This document shows positions 8,516 to 21,200 of a stretch of 64,000 nucleotides of DNA, in pieces. Source of the stretch: Nymphaea colorata (Eukaryota; Streptophyta; Magnoliopsida; Nymphaeales; Nymphaeaceae); assembly GCF_008831285.2 (NCBI RefSeq), contig NC_045140.1, positions 15,797,796 to 15,861,795 of the forward strand, in the 5' to 3' direction. Within the stretch, counting starts at the first letter, position 1. Each line of letters opens with the position of its first letter. The notes under the pieces are model-generated. The model did no database searches. It had not been told where the DNA came from and saw only the letters and a list, made by a program, of their open reading frames with translations. Made by a program: the position numbers and the translations under genes.

Positions 8516-11500
8516 TGTAACGCTCGTTACGTTTTTGGGCAGGTCGGGTCGGGACCCAGACCCGGACCCGCAGCTTACCCACGTAAGAGCTCGACGAGGG
8601 CTGTTCTCCCTCATCCTCCTCTCGCTCTCCCCCTTCATTGCCTCTCTTGCTGCTAGGGAGCTCCACGCAGAGAAGAAGTGGGCAGACGGTGTGGTAGTGG
8701 CGGTGGCTGGAATGACGGCGGCGACTGCGGCGGCGCTTGGGTAAACTCTCTCTCTCTCTCGTGCTATTTCCCTTCTCCGCTACCCCCACGCTCTCTTGCC
8801 CTCTCTGCCGCACGTTCCCTCTTTCTCTCTCTCGCTACTCTCTTTTCCCTTTTCCGTTAGCTCCCTCCCGTACGGTCCCTCTCCTCACTCACCCTCACCC
8901 TCACGTTTTCTTCCTCCTACTCACGCACTCTCACCCTCACTGCCGTTTTCCCTTTTTTGTGGTCCGAACCCTCTCTCTCTGTTTCCCAATTCTGTCAGCG
9001 CCTCTCCCTGCCCACACGCTCACTACGTGAGCTCTCTCTCCCCATTTTTCTATTTGTTTTCCCCCTTTTCCCCAACCGAGCACTCTTTCTCATTGATTTC
9101 ATCACTGTTTGATAGGATTCCAGCTTGGGGAACGTGTTCTTCCCCTCATAACAGCGATTAGGTGGTGTTGGTGGTGGCGACTTGACACGATTTTTGCCGT
9201 TTGGGGATCGATTGAACGCTTGAGGTGGCTGCCAGAAGGATCGCAGCAGTCTAGACTCTTGATTTGGGGTGAGCAAGGCGTAATTGAGCCTATTTTCTTG
9301 TATATTTTCCTTTGGAACACGTATAATTATTGTTAAAGCATGCTAGAAGGTAGAATTGATGATTTGGAATGCATGTTAGCGACTTTGCTTTTTGGGGAAA
9401 GTGTAGGATTATGTTGGAGAAGCATTGATTCATGTATTTATTGATCTCTTAGGCTCGAGGTGTTGATTTTTGAAGCAATAGGGAAGCACGGTAGGCATTG
9501 TGCTTATTGAGCACGTGGCTCACGCTTTTGCGAGTGGGCGTATCTTGGAGTTATTTGGGGAAAGTGTACCTAAGTTGGATGTGACAATGGGGTTGACGCC
9601 TAGACTACAGAAAGCATTTAAGAATGTGTTAAGGATGGACTGAGCGAAGCATTGAGTTTTGGGGGTCTCGTGGCAACGTCAAGAAGTTAGGAGGAGGCCT
9701 ATTGGAGGGCTTGTAGGTCGACACTACTCGTCGACACCCTCTTGAGGCGATGATATGTGCCTCAATGATTTTGTTTTAGCTTGGTTTGGATTGATAAGCT
9801 AATTAGTAGAGATCTTACCTTTTTCTTTGTCTGCAGGTACACCGGGCACGTCCCGTCGACCTTGAGCGACCAGATTCGAAGCTCGAGGCATTTTGGAGAG
9901 TTTTCTGGACGCGTGACAGGTATGACGACATTTCAGGCAAATCCCTGCCTGGGGCCAAGTTGTGAATGTGTGTTCCTAGGATCGTGGGATCCTAGGATTG
10001 TGATGTGAATTGATTGATTGTTTTGTGAATGAATATATGTATGCCTGCATATGATTGTTTTGAAAGACTATTAGAAGTTTGTTTTGAAAATATTACGTAT
10101 TTGCATGTGCATGCTAAAATTGATAACTGCTTAGGACAGATGAGGCGGGGTATCGAGTCGAGTGTCTCATCGACTCCAATTGTGCATTAGAAAGCATCCT
10201 AGAATAATAACTACATAGGACAGCTACGAGCCCATCACAGATCGAGACTACTCTCTGTGGTTTGGCTAAGTTTTCAAAGATGAGATTCTTATGATAATGA
10301 ATGTGAATGTTGTGTTTGTTGAATATACATTGCCGCGGGCAATGATGCAAATGATTCAACAGAGGGTAGTTGTACCCATATTGTTATGACGGCTAGCCGA
10401 AACTGTTGTTGTTATGTGTAACCCTCGTGTGGAGGCAATTGGAGGTGTGGGTTCACTCGTGAAGTGAACCAACCTCATGAGCTAGCTAGTTATTTGTGTT
10501 TGTGCATGTATAAATATAAGAACAAAAGAATAAGAGATGAGAGGCCAGTGAGATGTGGCTATGTGTTTGGGAGTTGTCCCGCTTTCACCATTGGTCTCTC
10601 CTGTTCGGAGCGCAGGCGGTGCAAGGCCCCAGGGTACTGTTATGTGATGTGCTTGGAGCGTAGGCTCCCGCCTTCCCAACCTGGGTGTCATAGGGAAGGC
10701 TGAGTGTCTCTCCTTGGAATTCACACATCCATGGATGAGTGCTCTACCGCTGCAGCGGATGAATGGATCCATACTGTTCTGGGCCACCACGGGGGTTGTC
10801 TCTCGGCTGTAGGCCGCCCGCGGTGTGCACGTGCCTGTGTTTGCACCCACAAGAACTGTCAATTCACCGAAGTTAATGAAAATGAAAGCATAAAAATGAA
10901 ATGTATGTGAATGATGTGAGTATGAATGAAGTGTGAATGAGAACGATGCGTTATTTCTGAATTGCATGTGGTTATTGAATGTGGTATTGCGGCCTTTGTG
11001 TGTGGCCTTTGCATGTTGTGGTATAGGTGAGGGCTCCTTGATAAGTTATGTGACTGTGTGCCCTACCACAACATGATAGTAAATTGTTTCGTAGTTAAAG
11101 TAAATGAGAAGAATGCGATTGTGAATGAAATGATATGTTTATTCGTGCCTTGCATGTGAATTGAAAACATGTTACTGTGGCCATCGAGTGGCCTTTACAT
11201 GTCGTGGTCTATGTTAGGAGCCTTCTTGGCAAATGATGTGGCTATGCGCTGACACGACATGATGATAGATTGTTCTGATGTTTGCTCGTATAATTGAGCC
11301 CTACGTAAGAGGGTTTGGACTTTTCCTGGTTTGTTGCCATACTGCGAAGGCTAAGCCTTCAGTTGTTTCCTTTTTCAGGTTTTGGCGGACCCGAGGCAGC
11401 AGGTTGAGCAGATGGCTTCACTCACGTCCTATTGAGGAGATTTTGGGTCAATTGTAGTGTAGGCGCATCTTGTTTTGGTCTTATTGATGCCTTATTTTTG

Positions 11501-11699
11501 TTTGGCATCAATGTTGTGAGTTTGGGCATTTTTGTCATATGTACAGATGAACTGAAATTCTTATTTAATGGAAAGTTTGCCCATTGTTTTGCATTGCTTG
11601 GCTCATCTCTTTTGAAATTGTTGTGTCGTCGCACTCCAATGCTTTATGTTAAGAAAAAAAAATGTTGTGGTTGAAGGTCAAAAAGGTTGGAGTGTGACA
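8516..11699 (+). mobile_element. Element Y: 3.2-kb solo LTR of a long-LTR gypsy family
   Basis: This 3,184-bp segment has TG...CA ends (tgtaacgctcg at the start, ggagtgtgaca at the end) and is flanked by a perfect 5-bp duplication, gttaa (8511-8515 and 11700-11704). It has no gag-pol coding and no internal LTR pair, so a solo LTR left after LTR-LTR recombination is the best reading. It carries a C+T-rich leader-like stretch (8740-9080), a tctgcag|gt site near 9836 and a tttttcag|gt site near 11380, which resemble splice sites, and an internal duplicated block (10960-11285). It is inserted in element X. Confidence 0.78.
10960..11285 (+). repeat. Degenerate tandem block inside element Y
   Basis: Two diverged copies of about 180 bp share the order ttgcatgtg, a run giving gtggcct or gtggcctttgcatg, ttgtggt or tcgtggt, gagggctcct or ggagccttct, and an acaacatgat or acgacatgat end. 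The second copy starts near 11145. Confidence 0.6.
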
Positions 11700-12969
11700 G
11701 TTAATTTCAACAAAACCGGGTAATTAATATGAAATCACGTTTTGGTACCCTCTAAGTTCTTAAAAATTGCCAAAAGGGGGTTTGTTATAAAATAAAAAAC
11801 GTAGTGTTATGTTTTGTTGCCCGTTGATGCCCTTAGTTGGGTTTAAAACTTCAAACAAGGGTTCTGAAATTAGAGATCAGAATGTTGAAGAGGAAAGCCA
11901 CGTTTTAAGAATTTAAGGTATAAATTCTCTTGCTTTTGAATGATTATTTTATTAGAGAATTCTTGGCATGATATTCCATATGTTGTTTTCTCCATTTGAC
12001 TGTGTTTTGTGGTCATTATCAGAAGATGGTTTATTGTTTATGTCTCAGAAACCAAGCCTGAGGGCGGTTTCTGTGAGAGGTACTAGACGATGTCTAGTGA
12101 TGAGAAACCCTCACATTTGAAATTCGAAGGCGAAACGTGGACTGTGTGCAATGGTATATGTGAGTGCGAGCTTTGTTTTACCCAGTGGTTGGTTTCGTCC
12201 TGAGAGGTAGTATTGCGCCTGAGCTCACTGTTGACACACACTCCTCTGACTGCACTGGAGGGCCCATAGGGTCTTGGGCGACACAAGGGCCCGGGATTTT
12301 GCTGTTTCTGTTGGAGAGCAAGGCGTCTCCTGGTTCCTCACCCCGGGTTTCTAGAGAGACCATGCTGCTGCAGCGGCGATTTGTGATATCTCAGGAGGCT
12401 TCACTGTAGGTTACCTCGATCTATTGGATCGCCTGGTGAAGAGATGTTCTGTTCTGCACGTGAGTGCCCACGGGGATTTCTGTTGTTGCTCGGCACGATG
12501 ACCATGACATTGTCAGAGAACCACGGTTGGAAGTCTACGAATTTTTGGAGGTTTTGAACACCTTGTTTCTGTTAATGAGTCGTAACTGTAATATGTGTTA
12601 ATATTTGAAGTTATTTGTTTTACAAAAATCAAATATTATTTTGTTGGGCCATGTTCCATTCATGGCTGGATTTTTCCATACTCAGGAATTCTGACCCTTC
12701 TTTCTACTCTACAGGTAGTTCATGATAGATTCTAGCTCTTGGAGTGACGACCTCAGGCTTTGTGATGGACGGGCATTGGCATTCTGGACACTGCTTTGGT
12801 TTTGGGCTTAGTGGTCAGTTTAGTTGTTTGGGTCCATGTGTTTTATTTTAATACAGTGCATTTGTTTATTTTTTGGTCAGACTCAATATTACTTTCGCTA
12901 TGATTTATGTTACTTCCGCTATTATAGAAATGAAAAAAAAAATTTGGTGTCAAAAATTGGGTCGTGACA

Positions 12970-14289
12970 GTATAAAGGAATAAAATGTGCGTACTTCGAC
13001 AGTCTATCTACCACCATCAGTAGGACATATTTACCTTTTGATTTTGGAAGTCCTTCGATAAAGTCGAGCAATATGTCTTCCCAAATGCGAGCTGGTATGG
13101 GCAGGGGCCGCATCAGGCCTGCTGGTTTGAGAGTTTTATACTTGTGCCTTTGGCATGTGGGGCAAGCTTTCACATACTCTCTTACAACCCTCTTCATGCC
13201 AGGCAAATCGAACATACGTCTAATTTTGTGATATGTTCCTTCTACACCTTGGTGCCCAGCTTCCAAAGTGTTGTTAAATTGAAATAGTAGCTGATCCACC
13301 AAAATGGACTGAGGGGGAACATAAACTCTGTCTTGATAGTAAAGATAGGGAGCTCTTCAATTATACCCATATGTGCGGAGGGATTGAGAGATCAGTTCCT
13401 TTTTCATTTCTTGCACCTGCTGCGAGATCTGATGCTCTTTTTCCACCTCCTTCTAGAAATCAGCTGTGTTCTGAATGAGGGTACACACTTTGGCCACAGT
13501 TAGGATATATTCAGCCCCCTTTTCCATACTTCTCTGCCACCATGTTTTCAGTTCTTTTTTTGTAAAGAACTTCGAATTTGTATCCCATTAATTGGAGGAC
13601 CCATTTCTGTTGGGTTGGGGTGAGTACTCTTTGCTGCATGCAGTAGCGTAGGCTAATATGGTCAGTGTATACCAAAAACTTATGCCCTAAAAGATAATGT
13701 CGCCATTTTTGAACCGTTAATACCAATGCACTGACCTCCCTTTCATAGGCTGATTTCCCTTTGAAAATGATACTCATGACTTTGCTGAAATAAGCTATTG
13801 GGCGACTGTCTTGAGTCAGCACTGCCCAACCCCAATGTCTGATGCATCAATCTCCACGGCAAAGGGCTTGCTGAAATTTGGCAGGGCTAACATGGGTGCG
13901 CTTGTTATCACCTCTTTCAAGTTTCAACTAGTTAAAAGCTTCCAGTCTGACTTCATTCCACCCCCATTTGCTTTTCTTTATCATTTCAATCAATGGAGCA
14001 AATATTTTACCAAAATTCTTGACAAATCTTCTATAGTACCCAGCCTGCCCAAGAAAAGCTCTCATCCCCTTCACGTGATCTGGGGGTTGCCACTCCTTGA
14101 TGGCAGCTACCTTGTCATCTTCCATGAGCACTCCTTCTCTTGTAATGGTATGCCCCAAGTATGTGACTTGAATCACTTGATGCATCCCAAAAGAGCATTT
14201 AGAAGCCTTAGCGTATAGTCGGTGGAGTCTCAACATTTGCAGCACACTTCTCACATGATCTTGGTGCGCTTTTTCGTCCTTGCTATATA
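12970..14289 (-). pseudogene. Element A: RT end, RNase H and integrase N-terminus
   Basis: Read on the - strand from 14289 down, the frame begins VYSKDEKAHQDHVRSVLQML, which continues the RT active-site region broken at 23081. It goes on through the RT thumb (LGHTITREGVLM, MRAFLGQAGYYRRFV) and RNase H (DSRPIAYFSKVM, YEREVSALVL, YTDHISLRYC). The integrase zinc region follows (GHQGVEGTYHKIRRMF, then CPTCQRHK) with the first catalytic segment DFIEGLPKSKGK and VVDRLSKYAHFIPLY, where element X cuts in. Frames shift at about 13500 and 13900, and stops are present, so it is non-functional. Confidence 0.88.
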
Positions 14290-14297
14290 CTAGTATG

Positions 14298-14312
14298 CTA
14301 TGTCACACGGAT
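14298..14312 (+). repeat. hAT left terminal inverted repeat
   Basis: The sequence ctatgtcacacggat is the exact reverse complement of 23058-23072. Confidence 0.95.
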
Positions 14313-15225
14313 TCGGCAGACTGGGTCGAGTACTGGTGTCGACACGCGGACACGGGGATCCCGACACGGCGATACGGCTGGATACGTTTTGGATCGGGTC
14401 TGGGTCAGACCCGATCCAAACCACTTGTATAACCGATTTTTTAACCCGCGTTTTGTTTTACGCACTGACATTTACCCTCGACGCTCGACCTTCGTTTACC
14501 CTCGACGGCTTCCGCAGCAGGCTAGCAGCACAGTAAGGCAATGGCGGGCGACGGCGACCTCCGGCGATCGACGGCGACTTCCGGTGGCGTCCGGCGGCAG
14601 CCAGCGACAGACAGGTAAGTGTTTTGTCTATTATTTTCGATAATAGAAGTTAGGGTTTCAACTTTTACTTGGGGATTTTTTAGATTGGGTATTAAAATCT
14701 GATTTGGGGATGTTTTGGTTTGAAGATTGGACGGTTTAGAATCCTATTCTTCAATGCTATGTGCGATGTTTTCTTTTTTTTGTTTGATTTTGGGATTTGG
14801 GGATTTTGCCGTTTTGGGTGTATAACCGATTTGGGGATTTTGCCTTCGCTGTTGTTCATGATGTTAGACAATGATGAATACGTGATATCTAGATGGCATT
14901 AACATATAATTTACCATTCTTGAATGTTCTTGTTCACTGTTCACTATTCACTTCAGCCTTCGCTATTGTTCATGTTTCTTTTAGTTTTAGGCTTTAACGA
15001 ACTCCTTCTGTTCCTGTTCACTATTCAGGCTGGCAGTACTATCATTTACCAATTACCATTCTTGAATGTTCCTGTCACTATTCAGCCTTCGTTCTGCTTC
15101 TGAATCTCTGAAGTTTTGTGACTGCAGTGCATGTTTATACTTTGTCAGTTTGTTGTATTGTTTTATTTCATAAATTTTATGTTCATTATACGTTTTTTTC
15201 ATTTTTTTATTATGTTTAATCTAGT

Positions 15226-18200
15226 ATGGCGAGCAAAGGAAAAACAGTGTCTCAGTCTCAACCTACAAGTTCTGGTTCTGGATCAGCTACACCTCAGCCA
15301 CCATTATGGTCATACGTGAATCTAATGGGGAAACCTCCTGGAGGCGGTGGAAATGCTTTTTTTAGGTGTAATTTTTGTGAGGGACAGTTCAATGGATCAT
15401 ATACAAGAGTGAAAGCACATCTATTAAAAATCAGTCAAAAAGGAATTCAACCATGTAAGAAAATCACTAACGAGACTTTGGCTCAGTTGAAGAAAGAACA
15501 AAAAGCCTTTGAGAATAAGAAAAGCACATCATCTGGATCTGGTTTCATTGACATTGCTTCAATTTTACATGATGATATTCAGAATCCTACCAAAAAAAGA
15601 AAAGTGGTTGATGTTCATCAGAAATCAATTAAGGATTCATTTAGTTTACAAGGACGGCGAGAATTAGATCTAAAAGTGGCGACATTTTTCTATGCTAATT
15701 GCATACCATTTAATGTAGCTAGAAGTCCATATTGGAGAGACTTAGTTACATCTATTGCAAATTCTAACTTGACTGGGTATGTTCCCCCTAGTTCTGAAAG
15801 GCTTCGCACTGTACTACTAGAACAACAGATGACTCGAGTGAACAAATTGTTAGAGTCTCAAAAGTTCACTTGGGATCAACACGGAGTTTCTATTGTTTCT
15901 GATGGCTGGACAGATTTGCAACGACGCCCTCTTATTAATTTCATTGCAACTTCAGCAAATGGACCAATTTTCTTGAAAGCAATAGATGCATCTGGTGAAT
16001 ACAAAAGTGCTGAGTATCTGAAAGGATTGTTTATGGAAATAATTGAAGAAGTGGGGAAAGATAACGTTGTTCAGCTAATTACAGACAATGCACCTGTATG
16101 TAGAGCAGCTGGTATTGCGATAGAAAAGGAGTACCCTCATATCTTTTTGACTTCTTGTGCAGTTCATAGCTTAAATTTGGCTCTAAAGAGTATATGCAAT
16201 CCACCAAGTAAAGAGCAAGATCCTCATGCTTATGAATTATGTTCGTGGATTGAAGACTTGGAAAAGGATGTGAGGAACATCAGAAATTTCATAGTAAATC
16301 ATCAACATGCACTTCCCATTTATAACAAGCATTCTGATCTAAAATTATTAAGAGTTGCAGAGACACGTTTTGCATCTCTAATTGTTATGGTCAAAAGGAT
16401 AAAAAGGGTGAAAAGTGCATTGATCAGTATGGTGACTGATGATGATTGGAGTTTCTACCGTGCTGATGATGATGACAAAGCTCAAGCAATCAAAGGAATG
16501 ATTCTTGAAGACAAGTGGTGGGATCAAATCGTTTATTTTCTTGCATTCACAGAGCCGATCTGGGAGATGTTGAGAGTTCTTGATTGTGATAATTCAACGT
16601 TGCACTGTGTGTATGAGATGTGGGACACTATGATTGAAAAAATCCAAGAGGTTATTTTTAAGCATGAAAAAAAAAGTATTGCACTTGAAGATTCAGCATT
16701 TTTTGATCATGTGCATAGAATATTGATTGCAAGATGGGATAAAAGTAGCAATCCTCTTCAATGCATGGCACATACATTAAATCCTAAATATTATGGAAAA
16801 AAGTGGCTTACAGAGGGTGTTGGAAGAACCCCACCACATCTGGATCTAGAATTATCAACAAACAGAGTAGCATGTATTAATAGAATTTTCATTGATGTAC
16901 ATCAAAATCGCCGAGCTAATGATGAGTTTGAAAGGTTTTCTACTGGAATTGGAGAAGATGTAGGTGCAACTTTAGACAAAGATAATTATCCATCTTTATC
17001 TTGGTGGATTAAACATGGAACTGCTTATCCTACTCTTCAATACCTTGCTTTCAGATTGTTAGTTCAACCTGCTACATCTTCATGCTGTGAGAGAAATTGG
17101 AGTACATATTCACAAATCCACACTATAAAACGAAATAATCTCACAAGCAAGCGTGCAGAAAATCTGGTTTATGTGCATTCTAACCTTCGGCTTCTATCAC
17201 GGAACAAAGAAGAATATAGGTAAATTAAGTATATGATTTATTGATTTAGATGTTTCTCTTCTTATTCGCTAACATCATAATAATTACTGTTAAAGATACA
17301 AAAAAAGGGGTTTTCTGAAATATTAGGAAGTTAGGGAAGGTCTCTTTAAATGTTTTGTTACTTTTAGTGGACTTCTCTTGTAATTTTCCCTAACCCTAAT
17401 CTCTTAATAGAGATTAGGGTCACGTAATGCAAGATAACTTTTTGCTGCCTCTCTCTCTCTCTCGTAACATGGTATCAGAGCGGGTGTGGGCGTCGACGGC
17501 AGAGTGCACTTTCCGGTGACCTTCTCCGGCGATCACCATCTTCTCCGACGAACAGCCAAGTGAGTTCGTTCCTTTTTTTTTCTCTCGTTCTCTCCCTTGT
17601 CACCGCTACTCCTTATTCCCTCTTATCACCCAATAAGGAGACAGTGAGGGAATAGGGGTTGGGCGTGCCGTGAGAAGGAGGACCTGATCACGCCTATGTG
17701 GAAGGCGTGATCAGATCCTCATATTGGTCGTATGAAGAGACTATTGTGGATGCAGCGTGACGTGTGACGCTGTGGTTTGTGATGATCGTAAATACAGTTT
17801 CGGTAAAGTCAAGCTGCGTGAGGTGTTGTGGATGCTTTGTGGAGTCTATGTGCTGCTTATAAATTCAGGTTTTTTGAATATGATCAGATTTTTTCTATAG
17901 ATCGTGGATACAAATTCAGTAAAGAAAGGCTGCGTGAGGACTGTTGCTGATCCTTAGTACAAGTTTTTGTTTGATTTCGTGGCTTTCTTTGACACGTGGA
18001 CAGGAAGTTTTATGAGAACTAGCTGCTGTTATAAGTGGCAGCAGTCTTCAGTCGTTGGGAGCAACAGTCTTCAGTCGTTGGGAGTTCATTCTTGTTTTTG
18101 TCATCGGCTAAATCAGATCTGAAGTGACAGTAATTTCCTAGCCCTCCTTCTTTAAACGTTTGCGTCAATCTGGTCTTCTTTATTTACTATGGCTGAAAAC

Positions 18201-21200
18201 AGTAAATCTGAAGGGTCTACTGACTACAAGATGGCTGGGAATTCATTCTCTTATGGAACCACGATGAAACTTAATGGCTCAAATTATGAAATATGGTCTA
18301 GGGTATTCATAATGTCGGTGGCTGGTCATAGGAAGAAATATATTCTTGAGGAGGATGAACCTATTGAGAAAAAAGGAATATATGCTGCGTGGGATGAAGA
18401 TAATTATATTGTTATGTCTTGGATTATGAATAGTGTGGAGTCTCATATAGCCCCAACTATTGCATATTATACCAAGGCCAAGGATATGTGGTCTTTCTTG
18501 AGAAAGACATACTCGCATGCCACTAATGTAATCAAGATCCTACAACTAGAAGAGGAGTTATGCAACATTCGACAAGGGGATCAGGACCTATCTCAATATT
18601 TTGCTACTTTGACTGCTGCATATGAACGGTTAAAGGCTCTTCGCCCACCTTGCCAGCATTGTTATGCATCACACGTTGAGACTGGTATGGTGGCAAAGTT
18701 CTTATCTGGCCTATCTTCAGAATACTCTGTGGCAAAGTCTCAAATTCTAACAGGCAGTGAACTTCCAGATTTAGCAGACACGTATAATAGGCTGAGTCGC
18801 TTTGCAGCCACTCTTTCTCAGACTACGCATGACATACCAGTCTCTGCACTTGTGATATCAGGAGGACGGGGCCCTAGTTCTTTTGGAGGCACTAGGGGGC
18901 GTGGTACGGGCCGTGGTGCTGGACGTGGCAGATTTCAGTGCTCTTATTGTGGCAAAATTGGTCATCTAGAGGACCGTTGTTGGGACAAACATCCTCACCT
19001 CAGGTCTAATGTTTCCTCTGGACGTGGTGGAGGTAGATTCACCACAAGCAGAGGTCCTTCTTCATCCCAGGCAACTCATTCAAAGGCAACAATATCTATG
19101 GTTGAGTCTTCTACTGATCCTTCTATATCTATGTCATATTCTCTTAACCTAAGTAAGGATGAATATGATCGTGTTCTTGCTCAGAGGTCTGGCTCTACAT
19201 CTGCCTCTACATCTACCAATGCTGTTGTTGTAGATTCAGCATTCTCTGTTGGTGCTCCTACTGCTGATCCAGGTATGACATGGATGATAGACTCGGGCGC
19301 TTCTAGACATTGTTGTAATCAACCACAAAATTTTTCATCATTTGTCAGATTTTCTACACCACAGTATGTTAAGCTGGCTGATGGCAAGTTGTCCCCTGTT
19401 TTGGGTAGCGGTGATATTTATCTTCCACATTTAGGCACTATTACACATGTGCTATATGCACCTCAGTTTCCTGTTAATTTGATATCTGTGAAGCAGCTAG
19501 CTATCGACTTACAATGTAAAGTCATTTTTGAATCTGACTCTTGTTCTTTTCAGGACTTACCAACTGGGAAGATGATTGGTGGCGGCCATGAGCGTGAGGG
19601 CCTTTATTTTTTGTCAATCCCAGTTGATGTTGCTGCATCTTCAGTCCCTTCCAAGCCTTCTCCCTTCCAATGGCATCTCAGATTGGGTCATCCGTCCGTA
19701 CCAAAACTTCGTCGCATGTTTCCAGACATTCCTGCATCAGAGTCCTTCTTATGTGATGCCTGCCAGTTGGGCAAGCATACACAGAGCAGCTTTCCTTCGA
19801 GTCAGAGTCCATCGAGTCAGAGTCCTTTTGATCTCATTCATGTGGATGTATGGGGTCCTAGTCGGGTTCCTTTTCGATCATGTTTTCGATATTATCTTGT
19901 TCTAGTTGATGATTTTACTAGAGTCAGTTGGGTTTTCTTGTTAAGGGAAAGATCTGAAGTCATATGTATTCTTCAAAAATTTATCAAGGAAATAAAAACT
20001 CAGTTTGGATTCATTGTCAAAAATATTCGCACTGATAATGCTCTTGAATTCAAGTCTTCCATTCTACTTCAGTTTTATGCCGACCATGGAATTCGACCTC
20101 AATATACTTGTCCACATACGTCCCAACAGAATGGTGTAGCCGAACGCAAACATCGGCAACTCCTAAACGTAGCTCGTACCCTCATGTTACATTCTCACAT
20201 GCCTGCCTATTTTTGGGGTGATGCTATCCTTACTGCGTGTTACCTCATTAATAGATTACCCTCTTCCTCCATTCAAGACCGTATTCCAATTCAAATTCTA
20301 TATCCAGGGCGTTCATTATTTCATTTACCTCCCAAAGTTTTTGGATGCACTTGCTTCGCACATATCCTAGGCCCGACCAAAAGCAAACTGGCTGCCCAAG
20401 CTATCAAATGTATCTTTATTGGCTATTCAGCTAATCAAAAGGGATACAAATGCTTTGATCCCGTGACCAAAAAAGACATTATCAGTGCGGATGTTACCTT
20501 CTTTGAGTCTCGTCCTTATTTCCCTCCGTCAAGTCCCTCTTCATCTGAGATGCATGCACCTATACCTCTTCCTATTCCACCAGTGTCACTTGAGTCATTT
20601 CCATCATCTCAACCTAGGTCACATGAACGTTTTCTTGAGCCTCCGTTGGTTTACACTCGTCGTCTAGGTCCCTCTCTCGACCGTCCACCAGCATCGTCTC
20701 AAGAGGTAAGCTCTACTGATAAGACTGACTCAGGTTTAAGTGATGACTATTCTGCAGCAGATCTCCCTATTGCTATTCGCAAGGGCAAGCGACAGTGTAC
20801 CTTACATCCTATATCTAATTCGGTCTCTACTGCTCATCTGAGTACACACTTAGTACAGTTTGATCAAGCTTTATCTAGTCATGTTATCCCGTCCTCGCAC
20901 CATCACGCCCTGTTAGATCCACGTTGGCGACAAGCTATGCAGGAGGAAATGGATGCTCTTCTTTCTCGGGAGACTTGGGATTTGGTAGACCCCCCAACAC
21001 GCTGTGATGTGGTTGGCTCACGATGGGTATTCACCATCAAGTATCATTCTGATGGGTCAGTTGAAAGGTTCAAGGCCCGTCTTGTCGCAAAAGGTTATAC
21101 TCAGACTTATGGTGTTGACTTCTTTGAGACCTTTTCGCCTGTGGCCCGGTTGGGCACTATTCGCTTGATTATCTCTCTTGCTGTCCAACGAGAGTGGCCT

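Larger units (their letters stand above)
1742..12969 (+). mobile_element. Element X: long solo-LTR-like insertion in A, itself hit twice
   Basis: This insertion interrupts the integrase of element A and is flanked by a perfect 5-bp duplication, gtata (1737-1741 and 12970-12974). It begins tgtaagaccc and ends gggtcgtgaca, so it has TG...CA ends with an imperfect inverted terminal match typical of gypsy LTRs. After removing copia-1 and element Y the net length is about 2.6 kb (1742-2067, 7484-8515, 11705-12969), with no coding capacity and no internal LTR pair. A solo LTR of a long-LTR gypsy family is the simplest reading; a non-autonomous element without recognisable LTRs is the alternative. 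The 3' part (about 12700-12969) has an AG|GT-rich, T-rich tail much like that of element Y, so the two may belong to related families and lie on the same strand. Confidence 0.75.

Noticed and set aside
8391-9336. Overlapping open frames in the C+T-rich part of element Y
   Set aside because: Compositionally biased, present on both strands, and inside a solo LTR. No domain is recognisable.
12154-12969. An 811-bp LTR candidate starting tgtgagtgcg at 12159 with gtata on both sides
   Set aside because: The sequence left of 12154 does not encode gypsy integrase, whereas using gtata at 1737-1741 restores the integrase frame of element A exactly. The match at 12154 is most likely chance.
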